Assembly: GCA_019203745.1 (NCBI GenBank)
Contig: CP078104.1
Location: forward strand, 992,001 to 1,056,000
Length of the DNA stretch: 64,000 bases
Source: Chryseobacterium sp. E1
GTDB taxonomy: Bacteria > Bacteroidota > Bacteroidia > Flavobacteriales > Weeksellaceae
Reading direction: 5' to 3'
The notes below the pieces were generated by a model that saw only the letters and a list, made by a program, of their open reading frames with translations, searched no databases and had not been told where the DNA came from. A program made the position numbers and the translations under genes. This document shows positions 42,714-54,343 of the stretch, one piece after another. The stretch's first letter is position 1. Each line of letters begins with the position of its first letter.

Positions 42714-44021
42714 ATGAAATTTAAGTTTCTTTTACTGGGATTATTGATAAGCATTTTTATGAGTGCCCAGAATGCTTTTGAGCTGATTAATACTAAAAAG
42801 CAGTCATCCCTTTTAAGTTTATCAACAACCTCATCTTTATTCCGATCAACATCAACGGGGCTGAACTTACTTTTCTGGTTGATACCGGAGTTTCAGAAAC
42901 TATCCTTTTCAGTCTTGAGAATAAAGAGCTCAAACTTGGAAATGTGGAGAAGATAAAATTTTCAGGACTTGGCGGAAGTTTGAGCATTGACGGTTTAAAG
43001 TCTGACCGTAATACCGGCCGCATAGGTGAAACTATGGTAAACACTTCTATGTCTTTGTACGTGATCCTTGATGAAGAGTTCAATATTTCATCCCATATAG
43101 GAATTCCTGTAAATGGTGTGATAGGGTATCATTTTTTCAAAGACCACCCTATCGTCATCGATTATATGACAAAAAAATAACAGTCTATGAAAATTCGGAT
43201 CTTCTGAAAAATAAAATCAAAAGGTTTGATGAATTTCCAATCAGTATTGAGCAAAGTAAGCCTTACCTTCTGGCCGATGTAGAGATGACCAATGAAAGAA
43301 AAAGTTCAAAACTGCTCATTGACCTTGGAAATAGTGATGCTATATGGCTGTTTCCTACCCTTATAAAAATTTCGTTTATAATAGACCTAATATAGATGAT
43401 TTCCTTGGACGGGGATTCAACGGGGATATTTATGGTAAAAGGGCAGAATTCATAATTTTTATCTGGGAGATTTTAAATTTGAAAAACCGCTTACAGCGAT
43501 GCCGGATGAATTTTCCATACAGCATGTCAATCTGGTAGAAAACAGGAAAGGATCTATAGGTGCAGAAATTATGCGTCGTTTTTCCGTTGTTTTCGACTAT
43601 CAGAATCAGAAGCTATACCTGAAGAAGAACAGAAATTTCAATGATCCTTTCAACTTTAATATGAGCGGGCTGGATTTCAGACAGGACGGCCTGGAGTGGG
43701 AACAGGACCGGGTCAAAATTGAAACCCAAAAAGCACAGGGTAACCCATGAAGTGTATAAAGACTCTTTCCAGTATAAATTCAGCTTAAAACCTATGTTTT
43801 CCATTTCAGGCGTAAGAAAAGATTCTCCTGCCTATGAAGCCGGAGTACAGAAAGATGACAAAGTGATCAGCATCAACGGAGACCGAACTGCAGATATGAC
43901 GCTGGAAAAAATTGTAGAGCTCATGAAATCCTATGAAGGAAGAAATATCACTATGGTTGTTCAGAGAAAAAATGAGCAGCTCACTTTACGTTTTACCCTG
44001 GAAGATCCCATTCCTTATTAA
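42714..44021 (+). CDS. Exported retropepsin-like aspartyl protease with PDZ domain, frameshifted
   Basis: Signal peptide (MKFKFLLLGLLISIFMSAQ), then two aspartyl-protease half-domains: LTFLVDTGVSETILF and, in the second half, KLLIDLGNSDAIWLF. A C-terminal PDZ domain follows (VRKDSPAYEAGVQKDDKVIS, NGDRTADMTL). Several single-base losses (near 42820, 43175, 43345, 43450, 43730). About 437 residues. The second site reads DLGNS instead of DTGAS, which may weaken a true second catalytic Asp-Thr/Ser-Gly. The PDZ part may present substrates. Confidence 0.8.
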
Positions 44022-44030
44022 GAATAGTAT

Positions 44031-44556
44031 ATGAAAACCGAAGAAACCACTCTAGACAGAATACGAACCAGGCCCAGGTTCAAAATGTTTACACATCTTA
44101 CCAAAGAAGAGTACGCTGAGAACCTGAAGAAATACCTCACCGAACACAAAAACGAATTTGCCGGCAATATCAATAAAGAAGTCGCCACCATCTGGGTAGA
44201 AACAGAATATGATAATTACTGGAAGCCCGTCTTGCCTTACGTGTGGAAATAGAAGATGAAGATACCGTTATACGGGGTGTATTTGGTCCCAGTTCTGCCG
44301 TCTGGACCTTTTTCATGTTTCTGTATTTTTCTTTTTCTATTCTTTGGATGACATTCTTCACTATGTATTATGTGGAAAAACAAATAAAAAGCGCCGAATA
44401 CCCGTGGGCACTGAGCGCTTCTTTTGTTATGTTATTTTTATTCTTCTTACTTATATAGCTGCAAGATTCGGGCAACATAAAGGAAAAGATGAAATGCTTA
44501 AGCTGAGACGTTTTGCAGAAGAGTCTACCTTACAGTTTGAAAAGAAAATCAATTAG
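44031..44556 (+). CDS. Membrane protein of unknown function, frameshifted
   Basis: An N-terminal cytosolic part (LDRIRTRPRFKMFTHLTKEE) is followed by two membrane helices (AVWTFFMFLYFSFSILWMTF and SASFVMLFLFFLLTYIAARF) and a basic tail. Single-base losses near 44230 and 44455; about 175 residues. It starts ten bases after the protease gene and is probably co-transcribed. Its 3' end overlaps the convergent transpeptidase gene by eight bases. Confidence 0.65.
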
Positions 44557-45587
44557 ATAGAGAATCTCCTGACCTTTCCTGAACGGGAGCAGCCATGGCT
44601 TTTGCTGTTTTTATAGAATCAGCTACTCTTTCCCTGTTGCTTTGTTCCTTCAGCATTTTCGGTACATCCGGTTCCAAAAGTTTGGTAAGCTCTTCAACGG
44701 ATATATTATTGGCGTTAGGATCATTAAGAAGTTTCCTCCACGGTTTTCTACCGCCCCAGTTGTAATCTCCAAATACCATTACGGCTGTTCCTCTCGCTTT
44801 TGTAGTGGCACCACCCGGAGCTAAAATCCAGGTATCAGCATAAGAATACAGCCACTGTGCATCTTTTCTCAGTAACCTTAAACAAGAGTGTGAAGCAGGA
44901 TATCCGGGAAGGGTATACTCATGCCATCCTATTCCGCCAATATTATGAATATTAAAGTTATAGGAAGTTTCCATTCGCTGCTGACGGTGGAGATCGATAA
45001 TTTCTTTTTCCAGTTGGCAAAAGTAAGTCCTCTTGTCGTCTGGGCAGATTTTTTTCCCATACTTGTCGGTCCCCATTTTACAAGGCTTCCGTTTGAATAT
45101 ACTCCATAGGCCTGAATAGGATATGAAAATATCACAAATTTCTTCACTCCGCTTAGTATATCCAGCTGCATCGGGAACGGCGAATAAGCCATCAGTGTAG
45201 TATCTATTTTTGCAGGAACTACCAGTGTATCTGCATTCCATTTACTTTTTGAATCCAGCCTGTTTAATGCTAAAATAGCCGTACGTTCCTCTACACTATA
45301 TTTCTTGCTGAACTCTGCATATACAGAATCCCTCATCTTCTTATCTTTCGGAAGTACGAATGCATTATAGAAACCATTTTCCTGCATGGCAGGGGGCATA
45401 GATTCTTTTTTAACCACAGGTACGGAATCTTTCTTTACAGAATCTTTTTCAGCTTCCGGCATATCAGAAGCAGAAACGGTATCTTTAAAAGTATCGCTTA
45501 TTTTTTCTATTTCTTTTTGCAGGAAACAAGGAACAAAGCGCATAAACATGCATATAAAAATGATTTTTTCACAGATATGTTCTTCAT
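44549..45587 (-). CDS. L,D-transpeptidase (YkuD domain) lipoprotein, frameshifted
   Basis: Periplasmic peptidoglycan cross-linking enzyme. The restored start MKNISVKKSFLYACLCALFL ends in a VSC lipobox. An acidic linker follows, then the YkuD domain (FVIFSYPIQAYGVYSNGSLV, GKKSAQTTRGL). The catalytic block is WHEYTLPGYPASHSCLRLL: His, then SHSC with the nucleophile cysteine, where the classical motif is SHGC. Breaks near 45510 and 44990; about 346 residues. Confidence 0.85.
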
Positions 45588-45769
45588 AAATAAAATCGGC
45601 CATTTAGTTTGGCTACCCAGTACAAATATCAGACCTAAAATTGAATCCTAAAAGACATTATTCAAAATACCGTAAAAAAACGGTGGCGGTTGAATAACAA
45701 AAGCTCTGTTGAAAATACTTTTAGTATCTGTCTGTAAGAAAACAGTCAGAATCAAGCTCACCAGAGAAC

Positions 45770-47962
45770 CTATTCCCCGAGCTCTAACTGATTACTAACC
45801 AAGCCGTAATATTCTTTTCTGAAAGCTACAAGATCCTGATGATTACCACTTTCAACCACACAGCCTTTTTTAAAACAATAATCTGATCGGCATTTTTTAC
45901 TGTTGATAACCGATGGGCAATAATTACAACCGTTTTGCCTTTAAAAAAATTTTGCAATCTATCATGAATTATCTTTTCATTTTCTGAATCCAATGCAGAG
46001 GTAGCCTCGTCAAGAAACAGAAATTGCGGATTTTTGTATACTGCTCTTGCAATAAGAATCCTTTGCTTTTGACCACCGGAAATACCATTACCGGAAGCTC
46101 CTATCTTCGTATTCAGTCCTAATGGTAAAGATTCAATAAAATCTTCCATATTGGCGGTATGCAGTGCATACTCTAACTTTTCATAATTGACAGGATCATC
46201 TCCACACGCAATGTTACGTTCTATGGTATCTCCAAAAATAAATCCATCCTGCATCACTACTCCACAATTCTTCCGAAGATCTAAAGGAGAAATAGTAGCC
46301 AGATCAAGATGATTGAAAAGAATATGTCCTGATACAGGCTCGTAAAATTTCAGCAGCATTTTGATCAGTGTTGTTTTTCCGCTTCCGCTTGCTCCCACAA
46401 TGGCAGTGACCTTTCCCTCCGGAATTAAAAGGTTGATATCCTGTAATACGAACGGAGAACGGGGCCCTCATATTGAAAAGATACATTTTTGAAATAAATT
46501 CCCTTTTCTATCCCATTTTGATGATATTTTTCACTGAAAAGTAATAGCTGAGAATGATTCTCTTCATCCGGATGAGTCTGTACTTCATTAAGTCTGGCCA
46601 AACTTAACCTGGCATCCTGCAATGAACGGAAAAAAGAAATTAACTGGCTTATAGGCGCATTCATTTGGCCAATTATATAAGAAACGCTTAACAGTCCTCC
46701 TAAAGTCATATGTCCTTTCACTACAAAAGAAGCTGCAAGAAAAGTTACGATAATATTTTTTAGCTGATTGATAAAATCAAATCCTAAAAGCTGTACCTGA
46801 TCAAGTTTTAAAATGCGGATGTTAACATTTAGAAGTTTTTCCTGTATCTGTTCCCATTCTTTGCGTTTATAATCTTCAAACTGATTAAGTTTTATCTCCG
46901 AAACTCCGTTGATGATCTCATAAATAGACTGTTGATTTTCGCTCCTCTGCTGAAACTTAAAATAATCAAGTATTTTTCTTCTTTCCATCCAGTAAACTGA
47001 CCAGATAACAGATATCACTGTTAATATTACATATACACTAAGGATTCTGAAATCATAATACCACAGTACGCCAAAAAAACGGAAAAACTAATTACCGAAA
47101 ATAAAGTTAACAGACTTTGAGAAGTAAGAAAGGTCTCAATACGTTCATGATCATTGATCCGCTGATTAAAATCTCCCATAAGTTTTGTGTCAAAAAACCG
47201 TATTGGAAGCTTCAGCATTTTTTGTAAAAAATCTGATATAATCTGAATATTGACCTTAGTACCTACTGTAAGTGAGATCCAGTTACGGAAAACACTGAAT
47301 ATAATATTCCCTAAGAAAAAAGCGAGCTGTGCCAGTAAAATATAGCTGATAATCCCCAGATTTTTTTACTGACTCCATCATCAATAAGCTTTTGTGTTAA
47401 AATAGGAAATACGAGGGTAGTCAATGTCCCTAAAAACAATAATATAAATAACCAAAACATCTGTCGCCGATGTGGTTTCAAATATTTCAGCATATACCGT
47501 AATGAAAGCTTTTCTTCTCCCGGAAATTGTTGTTCATAAAACTTTTCTTCGGGGCTAAAAAAGTGCTATTCCTTTTTCATTATCTGAAAGCCATGCCTTT
47601 TTAAACTTTTCCGCTGTTAAAGAAATAAATCCATGCCCGGGATCAGCAATTTTGTAAGTTATCTTACCTGTAATCCGGCTTTTATGAATTTTATAAAGGA
47701 CTACAAAATGATTTTGATTCCAATGCAGAATACAAGGTACTACGTCTTTATGTAAACCTTCCGGTTTCAATTTACCGGCAATTGTTTTAAAACCTATCTT
47801 TTCAGCAGCCTCTTTTATTCCCTGTAATGATACTCCTTCTCTGGTTATAAAGCTTTTATCCCGAAGATGCTGCAGCCCGATATCCTTGCCATAGTGTGAA
47901 GCTATCATGGCAAGACATGCTGGGCCGCAATCCATCTGATCATGTTGTGGGATAAGTTTCAT
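45770..47962 (-). CDS. C39 peptidase-containing ABC exporter of the RiPP cluster, frameshifted
   Basis: Bifunctional exporter that cuts double-glycine leaders and transports the peptide. N-terminal C39 protease: HDQMDCGPACLAM (Cys12), HWNQNHFVVLY (His85), IADPGHG (Asp107). A six-helix membrane domain follows. The ATPase has GASGSGKTTLIK (Walker A), GISGGQKQRILIARA (signature) and FLFLDEATSALD (Walker B). Breaks near 47560, 47370, 47040, 46465 and 45870; about 731 residues. Its ATG overlaps the upstream stop as TAATG, so translation is coupled. It ends in LVSNQLELGE. Confidence 0.92.
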
Positions 47963-48964
47963 TATGATATATTCTCTGTCATTGATTGGAAAACTGTCTG
48001 ATATTTGGTGAGCATTAAAGGTGTTACTCTGATATGATTCTGGAGAGCTTCAGTAAAAAGGCTTTCAGAATCGTTATGTAATGTTCCTGTATCCAGTTTT
48101 GATAAAAGCTGAAGAATAAGATAATGTTTAAAAGCATTAAATCTGGTATAGCCTTTAGAAAGAACTTCTCCTGAATACTTCAACAATGCCTGATAATCAG
48201 ATGTTTTTAAACTGTTTATAGCTTTTGAGAATGCTATATAGGTTTCATCTCCGGGAAAACCCGGAACAAACTGATCCAGTGTAACAAAATAATCCAGGGC
48301 AAGCTTTTCATCTACATCAGGAAACAGCATAAGATTAACCATTTTTTCAGAAAACACCTGAAAAGTCATTAAGGAAACCAGTTCTTCATCGCAGTTTTTA
48401 AGCAGCGAAGTACTCCATTTACCCGGTAAATCCGGTATTTTGTGAAGCATATGATAATCAAGAATAGCCTTTTCATATTTATGAGCTTCATCATATTTTT
48501 TTGCTTGACAGCTACACGTGCTATATTATGCAGCTGTTGAATTTTTGCCATATGCATATTAGGAAATTCTGTTTCTATTTCTTCTGTTTCGAATAAAGAC
48601 TTCCATGTGAGTTCATTGGCAGTTTCATAATTACCTTTCTTATAATGGTAATATGATAGCTTAGGCGTTACATAGATATTCAGATACTTCAGAACATTAT
48701 CATCAAATCCACTATTTTTTATAACATCTTCTCCTTTTTTATAATAGTAATCTGCAATATCAAAATTGGATTTTTGGCCGCTTCAAAACCTTTTCGGAAT
48801 AGGTCCCATGCATATTGCATATCCAGAATAACACTCCTTTCAAATTTGCTGTATACTGCTTCAATAAACAGGGAATCAAAGTCATGATCTCTACCTGCAG
48901 GGCCGGGATCAGAAGTAGTTTTCAGGATAATTTCCTGTATAGATGAGATAGGTATTGTATTCAT
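47962..48964 (-). CDS. Helical-repeat protein of unknown function in the RiPP operon, frameshifted
   Basis: About 334 residues after base additions near 48775 and 48490. The start is MNTIPISSIQEIILKTTSDP. Helical pairs follow, resembling TPR or similar repeats (YDAWDLFRKGFEAA-like N-terminus, YLNIYVTPKLSYYHYKKGNY, FPNMHMAKIQQLHNIARVAV), then a helical C-terminal half (LLKYSGEVLSKGYTRFNAFK). No signal peptide and no enzymatic motif. It lies ten bases after the maturase and overlaps the exporter start. It could be a peptide-binding chaperone, or a sensor or immunity factor; I cannot choose. Confidence 0.6.
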
Positions 48965-48974
48965 AATTAAATAT

Positions 48975-50320
48975 TTACGCCAGTTCTTGAAGGTTTGATT
49001 TTGCATATAAATAGGATAATACAAGGCGGTCTTCCATATTAAATTTCATGCTTGGGCATGCCGGCGCACCATCTGTCCAGGATTTAGGGCAGCGTCCTCC
49101 GCATAAAGGCAATATTTTGCAGGTTGTACAGTAATATCCATTGCTGGCATCAAGTATCTTGTCATACCAGTTGGTAAAAGGTCTGTCTTCAAATGAAGCG
49201 GTTTCTGTAATGCTTTTATTTACGTTACCAATAACATGCTCTGGCCCATATACCGGCACCAATGGAGTTTCTGTACAGTTATATACTTTTCCCCAAGGAT
49301 CTACCAGTTCATAATCAGGATTTACGGCAGAACATACGAGTTCTTTCGGTCTTGGTAAAACCGTCATTTTAAAGCCTGCTTTATACATTTCAATAAACCA
49401 GTCTATTTCTCTGTCTGCTATATCTGTTTTATTCGTTTTCAAATGAGCATCATTCCCCAGCTGTATACAGGAGCAAGATAAAAATCTACTTTATCCTGAA
49501 GGTTATGCTGAACCAATAATTGTATAAGCGGTGACACACTTTCCACATTAGTATCATCAATATTACAGCGAATGGAGATTTTACATCCATTTATCGGGTA
49601 GTCTGGTCTGTTAAGGATAGTCAGGATATTTCCAAAAATAATGTCAAACGAATTATTATTGGATTTTGTCATTCTTCTTTTATCGTGATACTCTGCCACT
49701 CCATCCAGTGTAATGTCAATAAACGAACAGTTCATATCAGTAGCAAGCTCTTCATAGATATGTTCTTTTAATGAAAGTCCATTGGTAACTAGATGAGAAG
49801 AATATCTACAGTTATGATCTTCAGTAATTTTTTTCAGCTTTTTTGACATATATTTCATAGTATTCCAAGACATCAGAGGTTCACCTCCAAACCAGGAAAT
49901 ATCTACTTCTTTATAATCTTTACGTGAAATTTTATATTCAAATCTTTTGATGGTATTTTCTATAACATCCGTCTTCATATTATGTTTTGTATGCTGTTGA
50001 CCGCAATAAAAACATCCCAACTGGCAATTTGCTGTTGTCTGCACCGTAAAGTTCAGATATGATTTATCTTCCTGCATTGAAATTTTGGCTTTAAAAACAA
50101 GTTCAGCCAATTCATTTTCTTCTGATGGAACAATCGCTTCCGATTGGATAAGAAGTTCCATCAAACGGACCGGAATATTTTCAAATAATCCATTTTTGAT
50201 TTCTTCCAGTAAATCAGTACTTATAATAACAGGTGTTCCGGTACGGGTGGCATATAAAATGCATTGATTCTCGGTAACATCTGGAGTACTGATTGTATAA
50301 TAAGATAATTTATATTTCAT
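48975..50320 (-). CDS. Radical SAM/SPASM peptide maturase, one frameshift
   Basis: About 448 residues. The radical SAM cluster is CQLGCFYC (Cys 99, 103, 106), followed by ISWFGGEPLMSW (GGEP SAM motif). The C-terminal SPASM domain binds auxiliary clusters: CSAVNPDYEL, VYNCTE, CTTCKILPLCGGRCPKSW, APACPS. A one-base loss near 49440 splits the frame. The N-terminal 90 residues may be the leader-recognition part. SPASM maturases next to cysteine-bearing precursors often make thioether or C-C crosslinks. Position between precursor and exporter fixes its role as the modifying enzyme; the bond formed is unknown. Confidence 0.88.
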
Positions 50321-50396
50321 AAGGTATACTTGAGGTTTAAACAATTACCCAAATTTTCAGATAATGCCGAATTATAACTACAGCTTATTATTTTAA

Positions 50397-50442
50397 GGAA
50401 GAGTTGCTTCTTCTTGTTGAATAGAAAGAAGCAACATCTTCC
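50397..50442 (-). terminator. Long hairpin between precursor and maturase genes
   Basis: Minus-strand stem of GGAAGA and GTTGCTTCTT pairing with AAGAAGCAAC and TCTTCC (16 pairs with one bulge). It begins 17 bases after the precursor stop. It has no long T-run, so it may act as a leaky terminator or as an RNA-stabilising end giving more precursor than enzyme message. Confidence 0.65.
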
Positions 50443-50458
50443 AATAAAATCTGAAAGG

Positions 50459-50683
50459 TTAAACTAAAACCGGAACCTGTGTGGTTTGTTTTCCACAACC
50501 GGAATTGTTACATCCTGACTCATTACACTTAGAGGCATTAACTCCTAAGCTTGCTGAGTTATTTAAACCTCCTTTGATTTTTAGAGCCAGAGACTCATTC
50601 AGGTTTTCAAACTCTGCTTCAGGAGAACCATAGTTGCTTACATTCATTTTAATAAGCATCTGAGATAACTTCTTGTTTTTCAT
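50459..50683 (-). CDS. RiPP precursor peptide with double-glycine leader and CX4CX4C core
   Basis: 74 residues, intact. A 39-residue leader (starting MKNKKLSQMLIKMNVSNYGS) ends LALKIKGG, a double-glycine site for the C39 exporter in the same operon. The 35-residue core has three cysteines in the periodic block KCNESGCNNSGCGKQ, each preceded at a short distance by Ser, Gly or Asn, and ends TTQVPVLV. The block is a repeated C-N-x-S-G unit. Separated from the maturase by a strong hairpin. The core length and spacing suggest thioether crosslinks by the SPASM enzyme (inference). Confidence 0.85.
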   Translation of the reverse strand: MKNKKLSQMLIKMNVSNYGSPEAEFENLNESLALKIKGGLNNSASLGVNASKCNESGCNNSGCGKQTTQVPVLV

Positions 50684-50770
50684 GATTTTTGATATTAGGT
50701 GTTAGTATTGGGTGACTTTTATAGACATTAACCCTTCCTCGGTCTCACTTGCAAGTTGTTTTTATTTTTT

Positions 50771-53169
50771 CTATTGATTGCTTCTGTTTCTTTCATCCTG
50801 GTTACCCACATTTCTTTTCCCTACAGAAATCTTATTGTTTCCAAAATTATAAGTCAAAGAAAATCTTACCAGACGGGTATCATAATATTGGGTGAATGAT
50901 TGCTGTACTGCTCCGGAGACTGAACTAAATGTTGAAATATTCTCCTTAAGCACATCCTCAAAGTTCACGCCCAATACCAGCTTCTTTTTAAATAATAATC
51001 CTTTAAATCCTATATCCAGATAAGAATACCCGGTATACGAAGTTTCTCTGTTTTTGCCGGCGTAATTGTAATGATAATCTACATTCAGAAACAGGTTTTG
51101 TTTTTATTAAGAGTGATGAGATTCGTAGATTTTGTATATCCTCCCCACCCCGAAAAATCCCGGTTAAATAATGGAATATAATTATCAGATTCCTTATAAA
51201 AGGCTGATGCAGTAATTGTAGCTTCCCACCATTTAAAAGGTTTAAAAGTTAAAACAGTCCAGAATCCGATATCTGTAGCATTATAATAATTCAGTCTTTT
51301 AAATATCTGTGTTCCATCACTAGTATCATGAAAAGTGACCTGTCCGAAACCATCTTCTGTTTTACTGTAATATATTCCTGCATTGAGTAAACTTTTATAG
51401 GTATAATTCAATTCTATATCATATGAGAAAGCCGGTTGCAGAAAAGGATTTCCTTCTGTATAAGACTGTGTATTCATATACCATCGTGCAGGATTTAATT
51501 CCCAAAAAGCAGGTCTTCCAATCCTTCTTCCGAAATCTAAACTCAATGAATTGTCTTTATTCACTTTATACAATAAATAAGCAGTTGGAAATAGTTTGAA
51601 ATACCTGTTTTTATTCACCTGACCTGTTATGATAGAATTGGATGTAGCTTGTGTATATTCTCCTCTTAGTCCTAACTTTATACTCCATTTATCGCCCAGA
51701 TTCTTATCGGCCGATATATATAAAGCCTGTATATTTTCTGTATATTCAAAATTGTCACGCTGCCAATCGTATGGGGATCTCCATTAAGGTTATGAAAAAA
51801 CTGTGCATCTACCTCATTTTTAGTTTTTGTAAACCCTACCTTAGCTCGAATGATAATGAAGCCCATGAATACGGCATATCAAAATCTATTTTTCCGGAAT
51901 AATTCTGCACCTGTTGTCTGCCTCTATTGTTTGCAAAAATATCCTGAGAAGTATTCCCTGCAATATCTTTCTGACTGGTAATAAATTCATTATCCTTTGG
52001 AGAAACGGAATTAAAATAATCAAGATCTACAGAGAACTTTTTCCCCAATGTATCCAGTTTCTGATTATAATTCATGTTAACTGCATTTGTTCTGGCTTTT
52101 GAAACAGTATTTCCGTTTGTAGCATAATCTTTTGCCAGCATGCCTCCAATATAGTTTTTAGAAATATTATCTTCAAATGTATTGGCGTTGATAAAGCTTC
52201 CGGAGTACTGCAGTCCCAGAGTCTTTTTCTCTGAAATGTCATATTTCAAATTCAGCAAAGTTCCAAGATTCTTTGTGTTTTTCTTATTATATATATCATT
52301 AGTCCACTGCTCATTTCCCGGGTACAGATAATCAATATCGTTAGTATATATTTTATTACCGTATCTGTAATTGATTCCTGCAAGCAAGGAGAATTTATTT
52401 TTCTTATATGAGATATTGCCTCCATGTGATAAAGTTGGAAATGTAGCAAACTCACCGGCAGAATTTAATACGGCATTCCATGAATTTTCTTTAGGAAGGG
52501 TTTTAATTGTATGTTGATCAAACCACTGTTCCCTGCTGCATCATATTTTGCAGGCGGATTTGTAATGACTTCAATTTTTGTATCCTTTCTGATGGAATTG
52601 ATTTTAGATAACTAATAAGACTTTCTCCTGATAGCTGAATCAATCTGTCATCAATCAATATATTAACCGTACTTCTTCCAATAATGGAAATAGCACTCTC
52701 AGAAACATTCACACCCGGAGTTGATTTCAATACATCTGTAGCAGTTCCTCCCAATGCTGATACGGCGTTTTCTACATTGTACACTAAACGGTCAACCTTT
52801 CTTTCAATGATTTTCTTCTCTACAGTAATTGTAACCCCGTCAATAGTCGTATACTCATTAATCCTGATAACTCCTATATCATTAGTAACAGCCTGTAAGT
52901 TGATATTTTTTTGAAAAATTGTTTCCCTAGCTGTTCTACTGATAGTATATAATTTCCTTTATTAACCGAAAGTGAAAAGCTTCCTGAATCATCGGTAGAG
53001 CTTGTTCTATCTTGGTATTGCCATTTTGTAATAGTGAAATATTGATATATTTAACCGGTTCATTTTGCTCGTTTACAATTTTACCATGAACAGAAATTTT
53101 TTGAGCAGGAAGGGATACGCTCAAAAAAATAATTAAAATTCTCAAAATAAAATTTTGACAAAGTTCCAT
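50771..53169 (-). CDS. TonB-dependent-receptor-like outer-membrane beta-barrel protein, first gene of the RiPP operon, frameshifted
   Basis: About 800 residues after base repairs (near 52930, 52545, 52440, 51860, 51750, 51640, 51105). Signal peptide (ILIIFLSVSLPAQ), a carboxypeptidase-regulatory-like domain (KISVHGKIVNEQNEPVKYIN), a plug (TPGVNVSESAISIIGRSTVN) and a large barrel of the outer-membrane protein beta-barrel family (FKLFPTAYLLYKVNKDNSLS, SLDFGRRIGRPAFWELNP). It ends with a charged tail after TYNFGNNKISVGKRN, so lacks a C-terminal aromatic. It may be uptake or export pore, or receptor, for the peptide. Confidence 0.82.
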
Positions 53170-53625
53170 GGTTCAATTTTTTCACTCATAAATGACATAA
53201 AAAAAAATGACATGACAAAATATATAATAAGAAAAAATAATTAAAAAATCATAAAATACTGATATACAATAATTTAAATTTAAAGTAAAATAAATTAAAA
53301 TTATTAAAAACAGCAATCAACCTCATTTTATTTAAATAAAATTCAAAATAAATCACCCTTCGTTGTAAAATACACTATCAAATTACATAAAACCATTTAA
53401 AAAACACAAAAACCAATTCTATTAAAGCGATAGTACCCTGACACCAGTTTTAATTCCCTATCATATCTGTTTCAGTTTGTGATTCAGGCTTTAATTTATT
53501 CATCAAAAATTCAGTATGAGGTTATTTAATATAAACCAACGAGAACCCATAAAAACAACAAATTCCCCAATATGGAGAACTGTATTTTATGGTTAATTTT
53601 ATTTCATAGGGGATCAATAATCGTA
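53170..53625. other. Very AT-rich intergenic region upstream of the RiPP operon
   Basis: About 450 bases, almost all A and T. It should hold the operon promoter but I find no exact TTG-N19/20-TAnnTTTG match on the minus strand. The nearest feature is a run around 53217 that resembles it in part. No gene seen. Confidence 0.4.
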
Positions 53626-54041
53626 TTATTGGTCAATTCTATTGAACCGGCTATTCATCCGGAAATAATAAAAAGTCCAGATCACCAGCCAGGGCATATT
53701 CATGATCAGAAAAAGGAGGATATCATCTTTACTTACTTTTCCGTCTGGAATTGCAAAAGAGAACCAATAGCGACCCCGGCAACAGGAACCAGCACAAGAC
53801 CATTTTAATTTTCCCCTGAAATGACCTTAAAACAGACAACAGGCTGCTTAACGAAAGTACACTGAGGAATAATATCCAGAATATGGCAAAAGCATAGGCC
53901 AAGCCGCTCATATCACAATTCGGGGATGCTCCTCACCTCTCTTGTAGCACTTAAGAACACAATCAAAAGAACAAAAGTAACCAGTGTGGATATAAGCCAG
54001 GTTTTCAGTATAGAAAGTAAAATGAATTTTCTTTTGGACAT
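53626..54041 (-). CDS. Small membrane protein of unknown function, frameshifted
   Basis: Reads MSKRKFILLSILKTWLISTL, TFVLLIVFLSATREVRSIPE, then after a break near 53912 SGLAYAFAIFWILFLSVLSL, and after another near 53770 NMPWLVIWTFYYFRMNSRFN. Four hydrophobic segments, about 139 residues as one protein. It could instead be two short genes overlapping at TGATATGAG. No family recognised. It lies downstream of the SWIM gene terminator, so it is probably a separate unit. Confidence 0.5.
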
Positions 54042-54260
54042 CGCATCTATGTTTGATAGCTAAAAGTACTACTATCCGTTTAATCTGCAAAACCAGAACG
54101 AAATTATAATCATCAAGGCAAAATTCTTGAAAACAGTACCAAGATTTTATCATTTGATAAAAAGACTTATGATGATCCGGATGCAGAAACTGTAAAATAC
54201 CGCTAAAACGGTTACGTATTACCTCAATAACTTGGTCAATATGCCATGTAAATAAATAAA

Positions 54261-54288
54261 AGCCCGATTCCGTTTTCAGAATCGGGTT
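54261..54288 (-). terminator. Intrinsic terminator after the SWIM gene
   Basis: Arms CCCGATTC and GAATCGGG, eight-base loop, T-rich tail on the minus strand, about 56 bases past the SWIM stop. It marks the end of the retron-like operon. Confidence 0.78.
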
Positions 54289-54343
54289 GATCATTATGAT
54301 TTTTTAATTCTTATTTCCGGAAGTTATCTGCCGGATTGTTTTT

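Noticed and set aside
45770..53169. Grasp-with-spasm assignment of the RiPP cluster
   Set aside because: No ATP-grasp gene is present anywhere in the operon.
53572..53808. Plus-strand 78-codon frame
   Set aside because: It is antisense to a membrane protein gene on the minus strand that has plausible helices.
53908..54294. 128-codon minus-strand frame
   Set aside because: It overlaps the better-supported MSKRKF membrane protein in another frame and spans the terminator of the SWIM gene.
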